A DNA stretch of 64,000 bases from DASXRA01 sp036502575 (GTDB taxonomy: Bacteria; Actinomycetota; Actinomycetes; Mycobacteriales; Jatrophihabitantaceae), in NCBI GenBank assembly GCA_036502575.1, contig DASXYL010000081.1, forward strand, positions 50,613-114,612. The letters are read 5' to 3'. The notes under the pieces are model-generated. The model was given only the letters and a program-made list of their open reading frames with translations. It was not told where the DNA came from and searched no databases. Shown here piece by piece: positions 32,137 through 44,973 of this stretch (positions are counted from its first letter, which is position 1; each line of letters starts with the position of its first letter). The position numbers were made by a program, and so were the translations under genes.

Positions 32137-32664
32137 TCAAGCCAGGGTGTCGCAGATGTTCTCCTTCGTGCCGCGGTAGAGATCGATGTGGCGATAGCTC
32201 CCGTCGGCTGATTTCGTGTAGTCCCAGCGCCCGTTGACCACCCATTCCCCGGGCGGATAGCCGACGCTGCCGACCGTGATCCGGGCGCCGGCCGGCCCGT
32301 ACACCTGCAACCGGAACCCGCCGTCGGGGTCGTAGAAGAACCAGCCGTCGCCGCCCAGGTCGCGCACCACGGACTCGCCGGTGCTCACGTTCGTGTACCG
32401 AACGTCGAGCGCGCCGACCCAGAACTGGACTTTCGGGTACCCGTCCGGGTAGGCCGCGTACTGGCGGTAGCGCTCCTCGTCGCGGACGATGTCGGCCTTG
32501 ACGCCGAAGCTGCACACCTCTCCGGGGGCGTCGACCCACGACTGGGCCTGGTACGGAATCCAGGGCGGCTGGCCCTGGGCGTCCGCGACGCCGGTGCCAC
32601 CGACCAGCGCCGCAGCCGCGACGGCCGCGGCACCCAGGGCGCCCAGGACACGTTGAAGTCTCAC
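32137..32664 (-). CDS. Secreted protein of unknown function
   Basis: The product is 175 aa from GTG 32664, behind a GGAGG site. Residues 1-29 are a signal peptide (MRLQRVLGALGAAAVAAAALVG...) with a likely cleavage after VADA. The mature part is rich in aromatic residues and Gly/Asp, with paired cysteines (EVCSFGVK near 50 and the C-terminal ICDTLA) that could form a disulfide. No enzyme motif is seen. Similar small secreted proteins are common in actinobacteria. Confidence 0.7.
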   Translation of the reverse strand: MRLQRVLGALGAAAVAAAALVGGTGVADAQGQPPWIPYQAQSWVDAPGEVCSFGVKADIVRDEERYRQYAAYPDGYPKVQFWVGALDVRYTNVSTGESVVRDLGGDGWFFYDPDGGFRLQVYGPAGARITVGSVGYPPGEWVVNGRWDYTKSADGSYRHIDLYRGTKENICDTLA

Positions 32665-32758
32665 TCTCGAACCTCCTCGATAACAGTTGCCTGCGCAGCC
32701 TCGCCGGCTCGCGGCGTCGATGCGATGGTTTCGGCTCAGGCCTAAACGAGGAGATCGC

Positions 32759-33715
32759 GTGATTCGGGTGCACTTCACCGCCGGCGATCTGCTGCGCATC
32801 CGGTTCGCGGTGGCGCCGGCCCCGCTCGTCGAACTGGGGCTCGCGCTCGCGACGCTGCAGCGGCGTGACGTGATCTTCGACGGGTGGCGCCGCCGTGCTA
32901 CCGCCACCCTGCCCCGCGCCGCGCGTCCCCTATTGCAGCTGGCGCCACCCGCGGGCACGGGACCCATGTTCCTCGATCCGCTCAGCGACGGGATCGACGA
33001 CGGCCTGGACGAGGTGATGTCCAGCTCGTCGGCGCTGGTGCGAAGGGAGCTGCGGCGTATCTGCTCGGCCGGACAGCCGATCACGCCATGGATCCGGGGG
33101 CTGGACGAACGCGACGGCTCGGCGTGGCAGGTGCTCAGAGAGGCGGTGCCGGCCGCGCACCTGGCGTTGGTCGAGCCTTCGTGGTCGCGGGTCCTGCGCA
33201 GCTTTCGCGGTGAGGTGGCGTGGCGGGGCCGGCTGATCGCCGAGCAGGGGTTGCAGGCCGCGCTCGCATCGCTTCACCCGAGCCTGCATTGGCAGAACAC
33301 GACGCTCGAGGTCAACGTCCTCAAGACCGCGTCGGTGCGGCTGAACGGCAAGGGCCTGACGTTGTTGCCGTCGGCGTTCTGGACCGGACGTCCTCTGTTC
33401 GGGGTGCATACCGACGGGTCGGCGCTGATGGTCTACTCGGCGTTGAGCCCGGTGCCTCTCGTCGACGACGACGGCGGCGCCGATCCGCTGGGCGAGCTGC
33501 TCGGCCGCACCCGGGCGGCGGTGCTGGCGCTGGCGGTCGCCCAGCGCAGCACCGGCGAGCTGGCCCGCGAGCTGGGCGTCAGTGCCGCCTCGGTGTCGGT
33601 GCATGCGCGCACCCTGCGCGGCGCCGGGCTGCTCGTCAGCGAGCGCAGTGGAAAGTCGGTACGCCACTCGGTAACCCCACTGGGCGACCGCCTATTAGCC
33701 AGCGCCGCCGGGTGA
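32759..33715 (+). CDS. ArsR/winged-helix family transcriptional regulator
   Basis: The product is 318 aa from GTG 32759, with GAGGAG about 9 nt upstream. The N terminus IRVHFTAGDLLRIRFA is typical of a large actinobacterial winged-helix group. The helix-turn-helix is near the C terminus (STGELARELGVSAASVSVHARTLRGAGLLVSERSGKSVRHSVT, about 262-306). The middle region is of unknown fold and may bind a ligand. It is divergent from the secreted-protein gene, which it may regulate. Confidence 0.75.
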   Translation: MIRVHFTAGDLLRIRFAVAPAPLVELGLALATLQRRDVIFDGWRRRATATLPRAARPLLQLAPPAGTGPMFLDPLSDGIDDGLDEVMSSSSALVRRELRRICSAGQPITPWIRGLDERDGSAWQVLREAVPAAHLALVEPSWSRVLRSFRGEVAWRGRLIAEQGLQAALASLHPSLHWQNTTLEVNVLKTASVRLNGKGLTLLPSAFWTGRPLFGVHTDGSALMVYSALSPVPLVDDDGGADPLGELLGRTRAAVLALAVAQRSTGELARELGVSAASVSVHARTLRGAGLLVSERSGKSVRHSVTPLGDRLLASAAG

Positions 33716-33716
33716 A

Positions 33717-36467
<2,751 letters not shown>

Positions 36468-36533
36468 TACTCCAGTGTCCCCTCTCACATGCCGCTCGCG
36501 GTAGGCAGGTCTGCGGTGAGGACGACTAAGCGC

Positions 36534-36539
36534 TACGGT
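36534..36539 (+). promoter_or_regulatory. -10 box TACGGT upstream of the small leader ORF
   Basis: TACGGT lies 5 nt before ATG 36545, the spacing seen at other probable leaderless starts in this window. Confidence 0.35.
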
Positions 36540-36544
36540 CTGTC

Positions 36545-36610
36545 ATGAACTTGCGACCCCGGTTGAGCGCATGCCCGGCCGGACGACCCTCGAGGAGGAC
36601 CTGGCCGTGA
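36545..36610 (+). CDS. Candidate 21-aa leaderless leader peptide upstream of DUF3052
   Basis: A 21-codon frame starts at ATG 36545 (MNLRPRLSAC...) and ends in a TGA that overlaps the GTG start of the DUF3052 gene (GTGA at 36607-36610). A -10 box lies 5 nt upstream. The overlap suggests translational coupling, as with attenuating leader ORFs of mycobacteria. The peptide contains one cysteine and several arginines and has no known relatives. It may be chance. Confidence 0.35.
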   Translation: MNLRPRLSACPAGRPSRRTWP

Positions 36611-37050
36611 GTACGACCCCCGTTTCCGGGGACGGCGGTGCCATCCGTGGCATCGTGGAACGGATGGGCTTTGCCGGCGGCCTCGTCGTGCAGGAGCTCG
36701 GTTGGGATTCCGAGACCGACGCCGAGTTCCGCGACGCCGTCGAGGCGGCGATCGCCGACGAGATGGTCGACGAGGACTCCGACGAGATCGTCGACGCCGT
36801 GCTGCTCTGGTACCGCGAGGGTGACGGCGATCTGGTCGACGCCCTGGTCGACGCCATCACGCCGCTCGCCGACAACGGGTTCATCTGGTTGCTGACCCCC
36901 AAGCGTGGACGGGAAGGCTACGTCGAGCCGTCCGACATCGCCGAGGCGGCGCCCACCGCCGGCCTGTCCCAGACGTCACTGGCCACCATCGGCTCCGACT
37001 GGGCCGGTACCCGGCTGGAATCACGCAAGACCCGGGGCGACAGGAAGTAG
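36607..37050 (+). CDS. DUF3052 family protein
   Basis: The product is 147 aa from GTG 36607, with a GAGGAGG site at normal distance; ATG 36571 would add 12 residues. It matches the DUF3052 family (GIVERMGFAGGLVVQELGWDSETD, EIVDAVLLWYREGDGDLVDALVDA, GFIWLLTPKRGREGYVEPSDI, AAPTAGLSQTS). Function is unknown. In mycobacteria the family member is also encoded between aceE and ahpE, as here. Confidence 0.85.
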   Translation: MSTTPVSGDGGAIRGIVERMGFAGGLVVQELGWDSETDAEFRDAVEAAIADEMVDEDSDEIVDAVLLWYREGDGDLVDALVDAITPLADNGFIWLLTPKRGREGYVEPSDIAEAAPTAGLSQTSLATIGSDWAGTRLESRKTRGDRK

Positions 37051-37058
37051 GCGTACCG

Positions 37059-37523
37059 ATGCCGATCGAGATAGGGGCGACCGCGCCCGATTTCACGCTT
37101 CGCGACCAGAACAACGAGGAGGTCGTCCTCTCCTCGTTCCGCGGTCACAAGGCCGTGCTGCTGGTGTTCTATCCGCTGGCGTTCACCGGGATCTGCACCG
37201 GCGAGCTGTGCGTCGTGCGCGATGACCTCTCGTCGTTCCAGAACGACGACGTGCAGACGGTGACGGTCAGCGTTGATTCGCCGTACTCGCACAAAGTGTT
37301 CTCCGAACGCGAGGGCTACCAGTTCCCGCTGCTCGCCGACTTCTGGCCGCACGGGGCGGTCGCGCAGGCGTACGGCGTGTTCAACGAGACCACGGGCTTC
37401 GCCAATCGGGGCACCTTCCTCATCGATCGCGACGGCATCGTCCGCTTCGCCGAGATGAATGAGCCGGGGCAGGGCCGCGACGCTCAGCGTTGGCGCGACG
37501 CGATCAAGGACCTGGCCGGCTAG
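37059..37523 (+). CDS. ahpE: Peroxiredoxin AhpE
   Basis: The product is 154 aa. The peroxidatic Cys46 is in YPLAFTGICTGEL, with the catalytic Thr and Arg of thioredoxin-fold peroxiredoxins. The one-cysteine AhpE type of mycobacteria reduces peroxides and peroxynitrite, recycled by mycothiol/mycoredoxin. This copy has an extra cysteine at residue 51, five residues after the active cysteine (CTGELC). It starts 8 bp after the DUF3052 gene. Confidence 0.92.
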   Translation: MPIEIGATAPDFTLRDQNNEEVVLSSFRGHKAVLLVFYPLAFTGICTGELCVVRDDLSSFQNDDVQTVTVSVDSPYSHKVFSEREGYQFPLLADFWPHGAVAQAYGVFNETTGFANRGTFLIDRDGIVRFAEMNEPGQGRDAQRWRDAIKDLAG

Positions 37524-37586
37524 GTCGGCCGCTGCGGTGCACGGCCACCTCCGCGTGGGGGCAGAACCCTAGCCGAGGAGGACTGG

Positions 37587-38414
37587 ATGATCTTGGTGAG
37601 CGGGGCGACCGGCAACATCGGCGCCGAGCTGGTGCGGATGCTGGCCGAGGCCGGAGAGCCGGTGCGCGCACTCGTGCGCGACCCGGCGGCGGCGCTGCCG
37701 GACGGCGCCGAGCCCGTGACCGGCGACCTCGATCAGCCGCAGACGTTGCGCGCGGCGCTGGCGGGTGTGCGTGGGGTGTTCCTGCTACCGGGGTACCGCG
37801 ACATGCCGGGCCTGCTCGGCGAGGTCGGCGCGGCCGGGGTCGAGCGCGTGGTCCTGCTCTCGGGCGGTTCGGCCGGAAGCGGTGATCTCACCAACGCCGT
37901 GTCCCGGTACATGATCCGGTCGGAGGAGGCGGTGCGGGATTCCGGGCTGGCGGCCACGATCCTGCGTCCCAGCGGATTCATGTCCAACACGCTGCGTTGG
38001 TTGCCCCAGTTGCGCGCGGGCGATGTCGTGCGCGACGCGTTTCCGAAGGTGGCCGTCGCGATGATCGACCCGGCCGACATCGCCGCACTTGCTGCGGTGG
38101 CGTTGACGACGGCCGGGCACGACGGGCAGGTGTACCGCCTCAGCGGGCCGCAGCCGCTCCGGCCGGCGGACCGGGTGCGGGTCCTGGCCGAGGTGCTCGG
38201 CCGCCCGCTTCGCTTCGAGGGCCAGTCCGACGACGAGGCGCGGGTCGAGATGAGCCAGGCGATGCCGGCCGAGTACGTCGATGCCTTCTTCCGCTTCTAC
38301 GCCGACGGTGAGCTGGACGAGTCACCGGTGTTGCCGACGGTCGAGCAGATCACCGGGCGCCCGCCCCGAACCTTCGAGCAGTGGGCCCGCGCGCACACGG
38401 CCGCGTTCAGCTGA
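37587..38414 (+). CDS. NmrA-like/atypical SDR NAD(P)-binding protein
   Basis: The product is 275 aa. A Rossmann motif GATGNIG at residues 6-12 is followed by VRALVRD and GVRGVFLLPG. The pattern of NmrA-like sensors and NAD(P)H quinone-type reductases is clear, and the classical YxxxK of SDR enzymes is not obvious. It may reduce quinones or sense redox state. Its 3' end overlaps the Fur fragment by 8 bp on the opposite strand. Confidence 0.82.
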   Translation: MILVSGATGNIGAELVRMLAEAGEPVRALVRDPAAALPDGAEPVTGDLDQPQTLRAALAGVRGVFLLPGYRDMPGLLGEVGAAGVERVVLLSGGSAGSGDLTNAVSRYMIRSEEAVRDSGLAATILRPSGFMSNTLRWLPQLRAGDVVRDAFPKVAVAMIDPADIAALAAVALTTAGHDGQVYRLSGPQPLRPADRVRVLAEVLGRPLRFEGQSDDEARVEMSQAMPAEYVDAFFRFYADGELDESPVLPTVEQITGRPPRTFEQWARAHTAAFS

Positions 38415-38691
38415 GCGCAGGGTTCAGGTCCGCCGCCCGGGCATCCGAGATCAACTCGTCTCGGCGGGGTGTGCAGTCGGCGCAGTAGCCCCACCACGTC
38501 ACCTCGGCCTCGTCGACGACGAAACCGGGCGGCACCTGCGCCTCGAGACAGGGCGCCGCGCCCGGGCCGCAGCCGATATCGATGACCGTGTCGCAGCTAC
38601 GGCAGGCCAGGTGGTTGTCGCCGACCCGTATCTCGTACCGAGCCGGCGCGCCGTCGGCGAGCGCGAGGCGAGCCGCAGCGGTGGTGGGCAT
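38407..38691 (-). pseudogene. Fur family regulator fragment lacking the DNA-binding domain
   Basis: The product is 94 aa from ATG 38691. It corresponds to the C-terminal dimerisation and metal-binding half of FurA-type regulators: PARYEIRVGDNHLACRSCDTVIDI, the cysteine-rich PCLEAQVPPGFVVDEAEVTWWGYCADC. The N-terminal winged helix (about 75 residues) is missing; upstream of 38763 is era. The usual HHHLVC metal cluster is reduced to NHLAC. It could be a decayed gene or a stand-alone metal or dimerisation domain. Confidence 0.75.
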
Positions 38692-38762
38692 ACCTCCAGA
38701 CCGTAGCCCCACTCTGGAACGAGTCAAGAAAAGGGCTCGCTCACAGGTGAGAGGATCTCAGA

Positions 38763-39644
38763 GTGAGACACCGCTCCGGGTTCTGTTGCTTCGTCGGGCG
38801 TCCCAACGCGGGCAAGTCGACCCTGACGAACGCCCTGGTCGGCGCCAAGATCGTCATCACCAGTGAGCAACCGCAGACCACCCGGCGCGCCGTGCGTGGC
38901 ATCGTCAACCGCCCCGATGCCCAGCTGATCATCGTCGACACGCCCGGGCTGCACCGGCCGCGCACACTGCTCGGCGAGCGGCTCAACGACGTGGTGCGAG
39001 CGACGCTCGCCGATGTGGACGTGATCGGCTTCTGCGTCCCGGCCGACCAAAAGGTGGGGCCTGGAGATCGCTTCATCGCGGCCGAGCTCGCGTCGCTGAA
39101 CAAGCCGGTGATCGCGGTCGTGACCAAGACCGACATCGCGAAGCGCGACCAGATCGCGGCCCAGCTCATCGCGGTGAGCGAGCTCGGAGAGTTCGCCGAC
39201 ATCATTCCCGTGTCGGCATCGGCCGGTGATCAGACCGATCTGCTCGCTGACCTGCTCATCACGCAACTTCCCGAAGGCCCACCGCTGTATCCGGACGACG
39301 TGACCACCGATGAGGGTGTTGAGGCTCGCATCGCCGATCTGATCCGCGAGGCCGCGCTCGAGGGCGTACGCGACGAGTTGCCGCACTCGATCGCCGTCAC
39401 CGTCGAGGAGATGCAACCTCGCGAGGACGCGTTGATGTTCGTGTACGCGACGGTGCACCTGGAACGTCCGAGCCAGAAGGGCATCGTGATCGGAGCCAAG
39501 GGTGTCCGGCTCAAGCAGATCGGCACCCGAGCCCGAGCCGGCATCGAGGAGCTGCTCGGCGGGCGCGTGCACCTCGACCTGCACGTCGCGGTCGAGGCCG
39601 ACTGGCAGCGCGACCCGAAGAAACTCGATCGCCTCGGCTTCTGA
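38763..39644 (+). CDS. era: GTPase Era
   Basis: The product is 293 aa from GTG 38763. The G1 motif GRPNAGKST is at 12-20, followed by DTPGLHRP (G3) and TKTD (G4). The C-terminal KH domain is QKGIVIGAKGVRLKQIGTRARAGIEELLG. Era binds 16S rRNA and helps 30S assembly. It overlaps the MFS gene by one base, and starts the block era-MFS-recO-uppS-PAP2-glyS. Confidence 0.96.
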   Translation: MRHRSGFCCFVGRPNAGKSTLTNALVGAKIVITSEQPQTTRRAVRGIVNRPDAQLIIVDTPGLHRPRTLLGERLNDVVRATLADVDVIGFCVPADQKVGPGDRFIAAELASLNKPVIAVVTKTDIAKRDQIAAQLIAVSELGEFADIIPVSASAGDQTDLLADLLITQLPEGPPLYPDDVTTDEGVEARIADLIREAALEGVRDELPHSIAVTVEEMQPREDALMFVYATVHLERPSQKGIVIGAKGVRLKQIGTRARAGIEELLGGRVHLDLHVAVEADWQRDPKKLDRLGF

Positions 39645-40861
39645 TGTTCAAGACGTACGGCGCGGTGTTTCGCACGCCCGGAACGGCGGCGTTCAGCGCG
39701 GCCAGCTTCGTCATGCGAATGCCGATCGCGATCTACCCGATCGGCATGGTGTTGCTGATCTCGACCCGCACCGGTCACTACGGTTTCGCCGGCCTGCTCA
39801 GCGGCGCGTACGTCTTCGCCGCCGGGGTGGGCAACCCGGTGTTGGCCCGGCTGGTCGACCGGCACGGGCAGAGTCGGGTGCTGCTGCCGTCATCGGCCGT
39901 GCATATCGCGGCCATCGGGGCGGTGTGCCTGCTCGCCAAGATGAACGCCCCACAGTGGGCACTGCTGGGCCCCGCCGCGCTCGCCGGTTTCGCCTACCTC
40001 GCGGTCGGCTCGCTCGTCCGGGCGCGCTGGTCGACGGTGCTCGCCGGCCGGCCGGAACTGACCACCGCGTACTCGCTCGAATCGACGCTCGACGAGTTGA
40101 TCTTCACGGTCGGCCCGCTCATCGCCACGGTGATCGCCACGCAGGTCAACGCGATTCTCGGACTGCTGCTCGGCGCCGCGCTGGTCGGCACCGGCGCGTT
40201 GTGGCTGCAGCCGCAGCGGGCGACCGAGCCCGCGCCGCACCCAGCCGGCTCACCGCGGAATCGATCCGCGGTCCGGTACCGTGGCATGGTCGTGATGACC
40301 CTCGCCGCCGTCGGGATGGGTGCGGTGTTCGCCAGCGCCGAGGTCACGATGGTGGCCTTCTGCGGGCAGCGGCACACCACTGGCGCGAGCGGCCTGGTCC
40401 TGGCCTGCCTGGCGTTCGGCAGCGGCGTGTCCGGTTTCTTCTACGGCGCGCGGACGTGGCGCATGTCCCTGCTGGGTCGCTTCCTCGTCCAGGCGCTGGT
40501 GTTCGCCGTGTTGCCGGTGCTGTTCCTGGCCGCGGTGAACGTCCCGGTCCTGGCCGGGTGCGCGTTCGTCGTGGGCATGGGCATCGCGCCGACGCTGATC
40601 ACCGCGTTCGGGCTGATCGCCGAGATCGTGCCCTCGGCCGCGCTGACCGAGGGCATGGCCTGGCTGACCACCGGGCTGAGCATCGGCTACGGCATCGCCT
40701 CGAGCGCGGTCGGCCGGATCGCGGACGCTCACGGCGCGCGCGTGGCGTTCAGCGTCACCATCGCCTCGGGGGTCCTGGTCGGCATCCTCGGGATCGCCCT
40801 GTACCGGCGAATGGCTCAGCCGGTCGTCGAGTCGCAGCCGGTTCCTGTCGGCTCCGGGTGA
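39644..40861 (+). CDS. MFS transporter
   Basis: The product is 405 aa with about 12 hydrophobic helices in two six-helix halves. The central loop is rich in Arg/Pro (QPQRATEPAPHPAGSPRNR). The motif LARLVDRHGQSRVLLPSS resembles loop 2-3 of MFS drug-type carriers. The substrate cannot be deduced. It starts on the era stop (TGATG), an unusual insertion of a transporter between era and recO. Confidence 0.82.
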   Translation: MFKTYGAVFRTPGTAAFSAASFVMRMPIAIYPIGMVLLISTRTGHYGFAGLLSGAYVFAAGVGNPVLARLVDRHGQSRVLLPSSAVHIAAIGAVCLLAKMNAPQWALLGPAALAGFAYLAVGSLVRARWSTVLAGRPELTTAYSLESTLDELIFTVGPLIATVIATQVNAILGLLLGAALVGTGALWLQPQRATEPAPHPAGSPRNRSAVRYRGMVVMTLAAVGMGAVFASAEVTMVAFCGQRHTTGASGLVLACLAFGSGVSGFFYGARTWRMSLLGRFLVQALVFAVLPVLFLAAVNVPVLAGCAFVVGMGIAPTLITAFGLIAEIVPSAALTEGMAWLTTGLSIGYGIASSAVGRIADAHGARVAFSVTIASGVLVGILGIALYRRMAQPVVESQPVPVGSG

Positions 40862-40873
40862 GAGCATCGAGGG

Positions 40874-41647
40874 GTGCCGCTCTATCGGGACGAGGCGGTC
40901 GTGCTGCGAGTGCACAAGCTCGGTGAGGCCGACCGCATCGTCACCATGCTCAGCCGCCGCCACGGCAAGGTGCGCGCGGTGGGCAAGGGGGTGCGGCGCA
41001 CGTCGTCCCGATTCGGGGCGCGTCTCGAGCCGGGCAGCCACATCGACGTCCAGTTCCACTCACGCCAGCCGCTCGGGTCGCACGCTCCCCTCGGTGGCCG
41101 GACTCTCGACATCGTCACCCAGACCGAATCGCTCGGCGCGTACGGCGCATCGCTCGCCGCCGACTACTCGCGCTGGACGGCGGCATCGGCGATCTGCGAG
41201 ACCACCGACCGGCTGACCGACGAGGGCGAGCCGGCGCTGCGCCTCTACCTGCTCGTGGTGGGCGCACTGCGGGCCCTTGTCGCCCGCGAGCACGACGGCG
41301 GCCTGGTGCTCGACGCGTTCCTGATCCGGGCAATGTCCAACGCCGGATGGGAGCCCGCTCTGGAGGAGTGCGCGAAGTGTTCCGCGCCCGGGCCGCACAC
41401 CGCGTTCAATGTCGCCGCCGGGGGAGCGGTGTGCGACAACTGCCGCCCGCCGGGTTCGACCAACCCCGACCGCGACACGCTGGCTCTCATGGTGGCGTTG
41501 CTGCGCGGCGACTGGGTTCGGGCCGGCGCCAGCACGGTCGGCCAACGCCGTGAAGCCAGCGGGCTGGTCGCCGCCCACCTGCAGTGGCACCTCGAACGCG
41601 GCCTGCGCTCACTGCCGCTCGTTGATCGAACCTTCGAATCTGGTTGA
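40874..41647 (+). CDS. recO: DNA repair protein RecO
   Basis: The product is 257 aa from GTG 40874. The N-terminal OB fold begins PLYRDEAVVLRVHKLGEADRIVTMLSR, and the zinc finger ECAKCSAPG...GGAVCDNC has the two CxxC pairs expected. RecO helps RecR load RecA on SSB-coated DNA and anneals strands. It precedes uppS by overlap with its promoter region, the same order as in mycobacteria. Confidence 0.95.
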   Translation: MPLYRDEAVVLRVHKLGEADRIVTMLSRRHGKVRAVGKGVRRTSSRFGARLEPGSHIDVQFHSRQPLGSHAPLGGRTLDIVTQTESLGAYGASLAADYSRWTAASAICETTDRLTDEGEPALRLYLLVVGALRALVAREHDGGLVLDAFLIRAMSNAGWEPALEECAKCSAPGPHTAFNVAAGGAVCDNCRPPGSTNPDRDTLALMVALLRGDWVRAGASTVGQRREASGLVAAHLQWHLERGLRSLPLVDRTFESG

Positions 41648-41652
41648 TTCGC

Positions 41653-41658
41653 TACCGT
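41653..41658 (+). promoter_or_regulatory. -10 box TACCGT before uppS
   Basis: TACCGT lies 6 nt before GTG 41665 and just after the recO stop. The spacing indicates a leaderless uppS transcript and supports the GTG start over the TTG at 41644. Confidence 0.4.
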
Positions 41659-41664
41659 GATCGG

Positions 41665-42489
41665 GTGACCTCGCCCCCCGCCGCTCGTTCCCGGCGCGGT
41701 CGGCAGGCCTGGCCGGATCCGCCACCGCACCCGTCCGGGGCGCAGCCGCCCCAGATCCCGGCGCAATTCGTGCCGAAACACGTGGCGATCGTCATGGACG
41801 GCAACGGCCGCTGGGCGCACCAACGAGGCCTGCCCCGGACCGAGGGTCATCGGGCGGGTGAGGCCGCCCTGATGGACGTGCTCTACGGGGCCATCCAGCT
41901 GGGTGTCTCGACGGTGTCGGCGTACGCGTTCTCGACGGAGAACTGGCGGCGGACCCCCGAGGAGGTGCGCTTCCTCATGGGATTCAACAAGGAGGTCATC
42001 CGCCGGCGTCGCGACGAGCTGGCCGAGATCGGCGTGCGCCTGCGGTGGGCCGGGCGGCGTCCTCGCCTCTGGCGCAGCGTGATCGATCAGCTCGAGGACG
42101 CCGAGCAGTACACCCGCAACAGCGATCGGCTGACCCTGCAGTTCTGCGTGAACTACGGCGGCCGAGCCGAGATCGTCGACGCCACCCGCGCCATCGCCCG
42201 CGAGGTCGCCGCGGGCCGGCTCAACCCGGCCAAGATCGACGAGCGAACCATCGCCGCCAACCTCGACGAGCCCGGCCTGCCCGACGTCGACCTGTTCATC
42301 CGAACGTCCGGTGAGCAGCGCACGTCGAACTTCCTGCTGTGGCAATCGGCGTACGCCGAGCTCGTCTTCATCGATACGCCGTGGCCCGACTTCGACCGGC
42401 GACACCTGTGGCAGGCGTGCCTCGCCTACGCATCCCGTGATCGCCGCTTCGGCGCCGCCGGCCCCGTCGACGCGGGTGAATTGTCGTAG
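41665..42489 (+). CDS. uppS: Isoprenyl transferase (undecaprenyl/decaprenyl diphosphate synthase)
   Basis: The product is 274 aa. The catalytic Asp45 is in AIVMDGNGRWA, with NWRRTPEEV and the terminal RTSGEQRTSNFLLWQSAYAELVF of cis-prenyltransferases. The enzyme builds the C50-C55 lipid carrier for cell wall synthesis. Start at GTG 41665 gives a 38-residue basic Pro-rich N terminus before the conserved region. Confidence 0.94.
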   Translation: MTSPPAARSRRGRQAWPDPPPHPSGAQPPQIPAQFVPKHVAIVMDGNGRWAHQRGLPRTEGHRAGEAALMDVLYGAIQLGVSTVSAYAFSTENWRRTPEEVRFLMGFNKEVIRRRRDELAEIGVRLRWAGRRPRLWRSVIDQLEDAEQYTRNSDRLTLQFCVNYGGRAEIVDATRAIAREVAAGRLNPAKIDERTIAANLDEPGLPDVDLFIRTSGEQRTSNFLLWQSAYAELVFIDTPWPDFDRRHLWQACLAYASRDRRFGAAGPVDAGELS

Positions 42490-43590
42490 CCTTACGAGCT
42501 TGACCGCCGAGACGACGATCAGCCACGAGCCGGCGCCCGTCGATGCCCAGCCCGGTCATCAGGTGGTGCGCTGGGTCGGATGGATCGCGATCGGGATCTG
42601 GCTGGTGGCCCTGGTCGTCCAGATCAAGGTGTCCGGCGTTCCCCTGGACCGTCAGGGTGTCATCGCGTGGATCGCCGCCGGGTTGCTCGCGTTCAGCATC
42701 GGACGCCGTCCACTGTGGACGGTCATAGTCGACTGGCTGCCGTTCGCTGCCGTGCTCATCGTGTACGACTACGCCCGCGGCATGGCCGAGGGACTCGGTC
42801 TGCCGGTGCTGTGGCAGCAGCCAGTCGACGTCGACCGATTCCTGACCGGCGGCACGGTGCCGACCGTGTGGCTGCAGGAGCAGCTCAAGCTCGGCCACTC
42901 GACCTGGTGGGAGGCGGTGGTCAGCTTCACCTACGTGTCGTTCTTCCTGCTGCCCTACGTGGTGGCCGGCGTGCTGTGGCTGCGCTCCCGATCGGCGTTC
43001 CACCAGTGGGCGCTGCGGTTCGTCACGATGTCGTTCCTGGGCGTGGTGTGCTTCGTCTTGGTGCCGGCCGCCCCGCCGTGGGCGGCCGCGGCCTGCCGTC
43101 CGCTCGACGTGCACGATTCGCCGACCAGCCCGGGCTGCATGTACTTCAGCGCCCGGTACGCCGGATCGGACGGTCTGCTCGGTGCGCTGCATCCCGTCCA
43201 CGCCGGCGCGCACCCATGGGTCGAACGGCTGTCCGGCCGGGGATGGGCCGCCCTGCACATCCCGGTCGCCCGGCAGTTGCTCGACGAGGGGCAGGCCACC
43301 TCCGACCTCGTCGCGGCGATGCCGTCGCTGCACGCCGGCTGCACGCTGCTGTTCGTCCTGTTCGTCTGGCCCCGGGTACGCGCCCGGTGGCGACCCCTTC
43401 TCGTGGCCTACCCACTGCTGATGGCGTTCACCCTGATTTACTCGGCCGAGCACTACCTGATCGACATCCTGGCCGGCTGGGCGATGGCTGTGCTGGTGAA
43501 CCTCGGCTACGGACGGCTGGAGCGGCGCCGAAAGCGTGCCCGGGCGGTCGATACGCTGGTGGCCCGGACATCGACACCTATGGAGCACCA

Positions 43591-44958
<1,368 letters not shown>

Positions 44959-44973
<15 letters not shown>

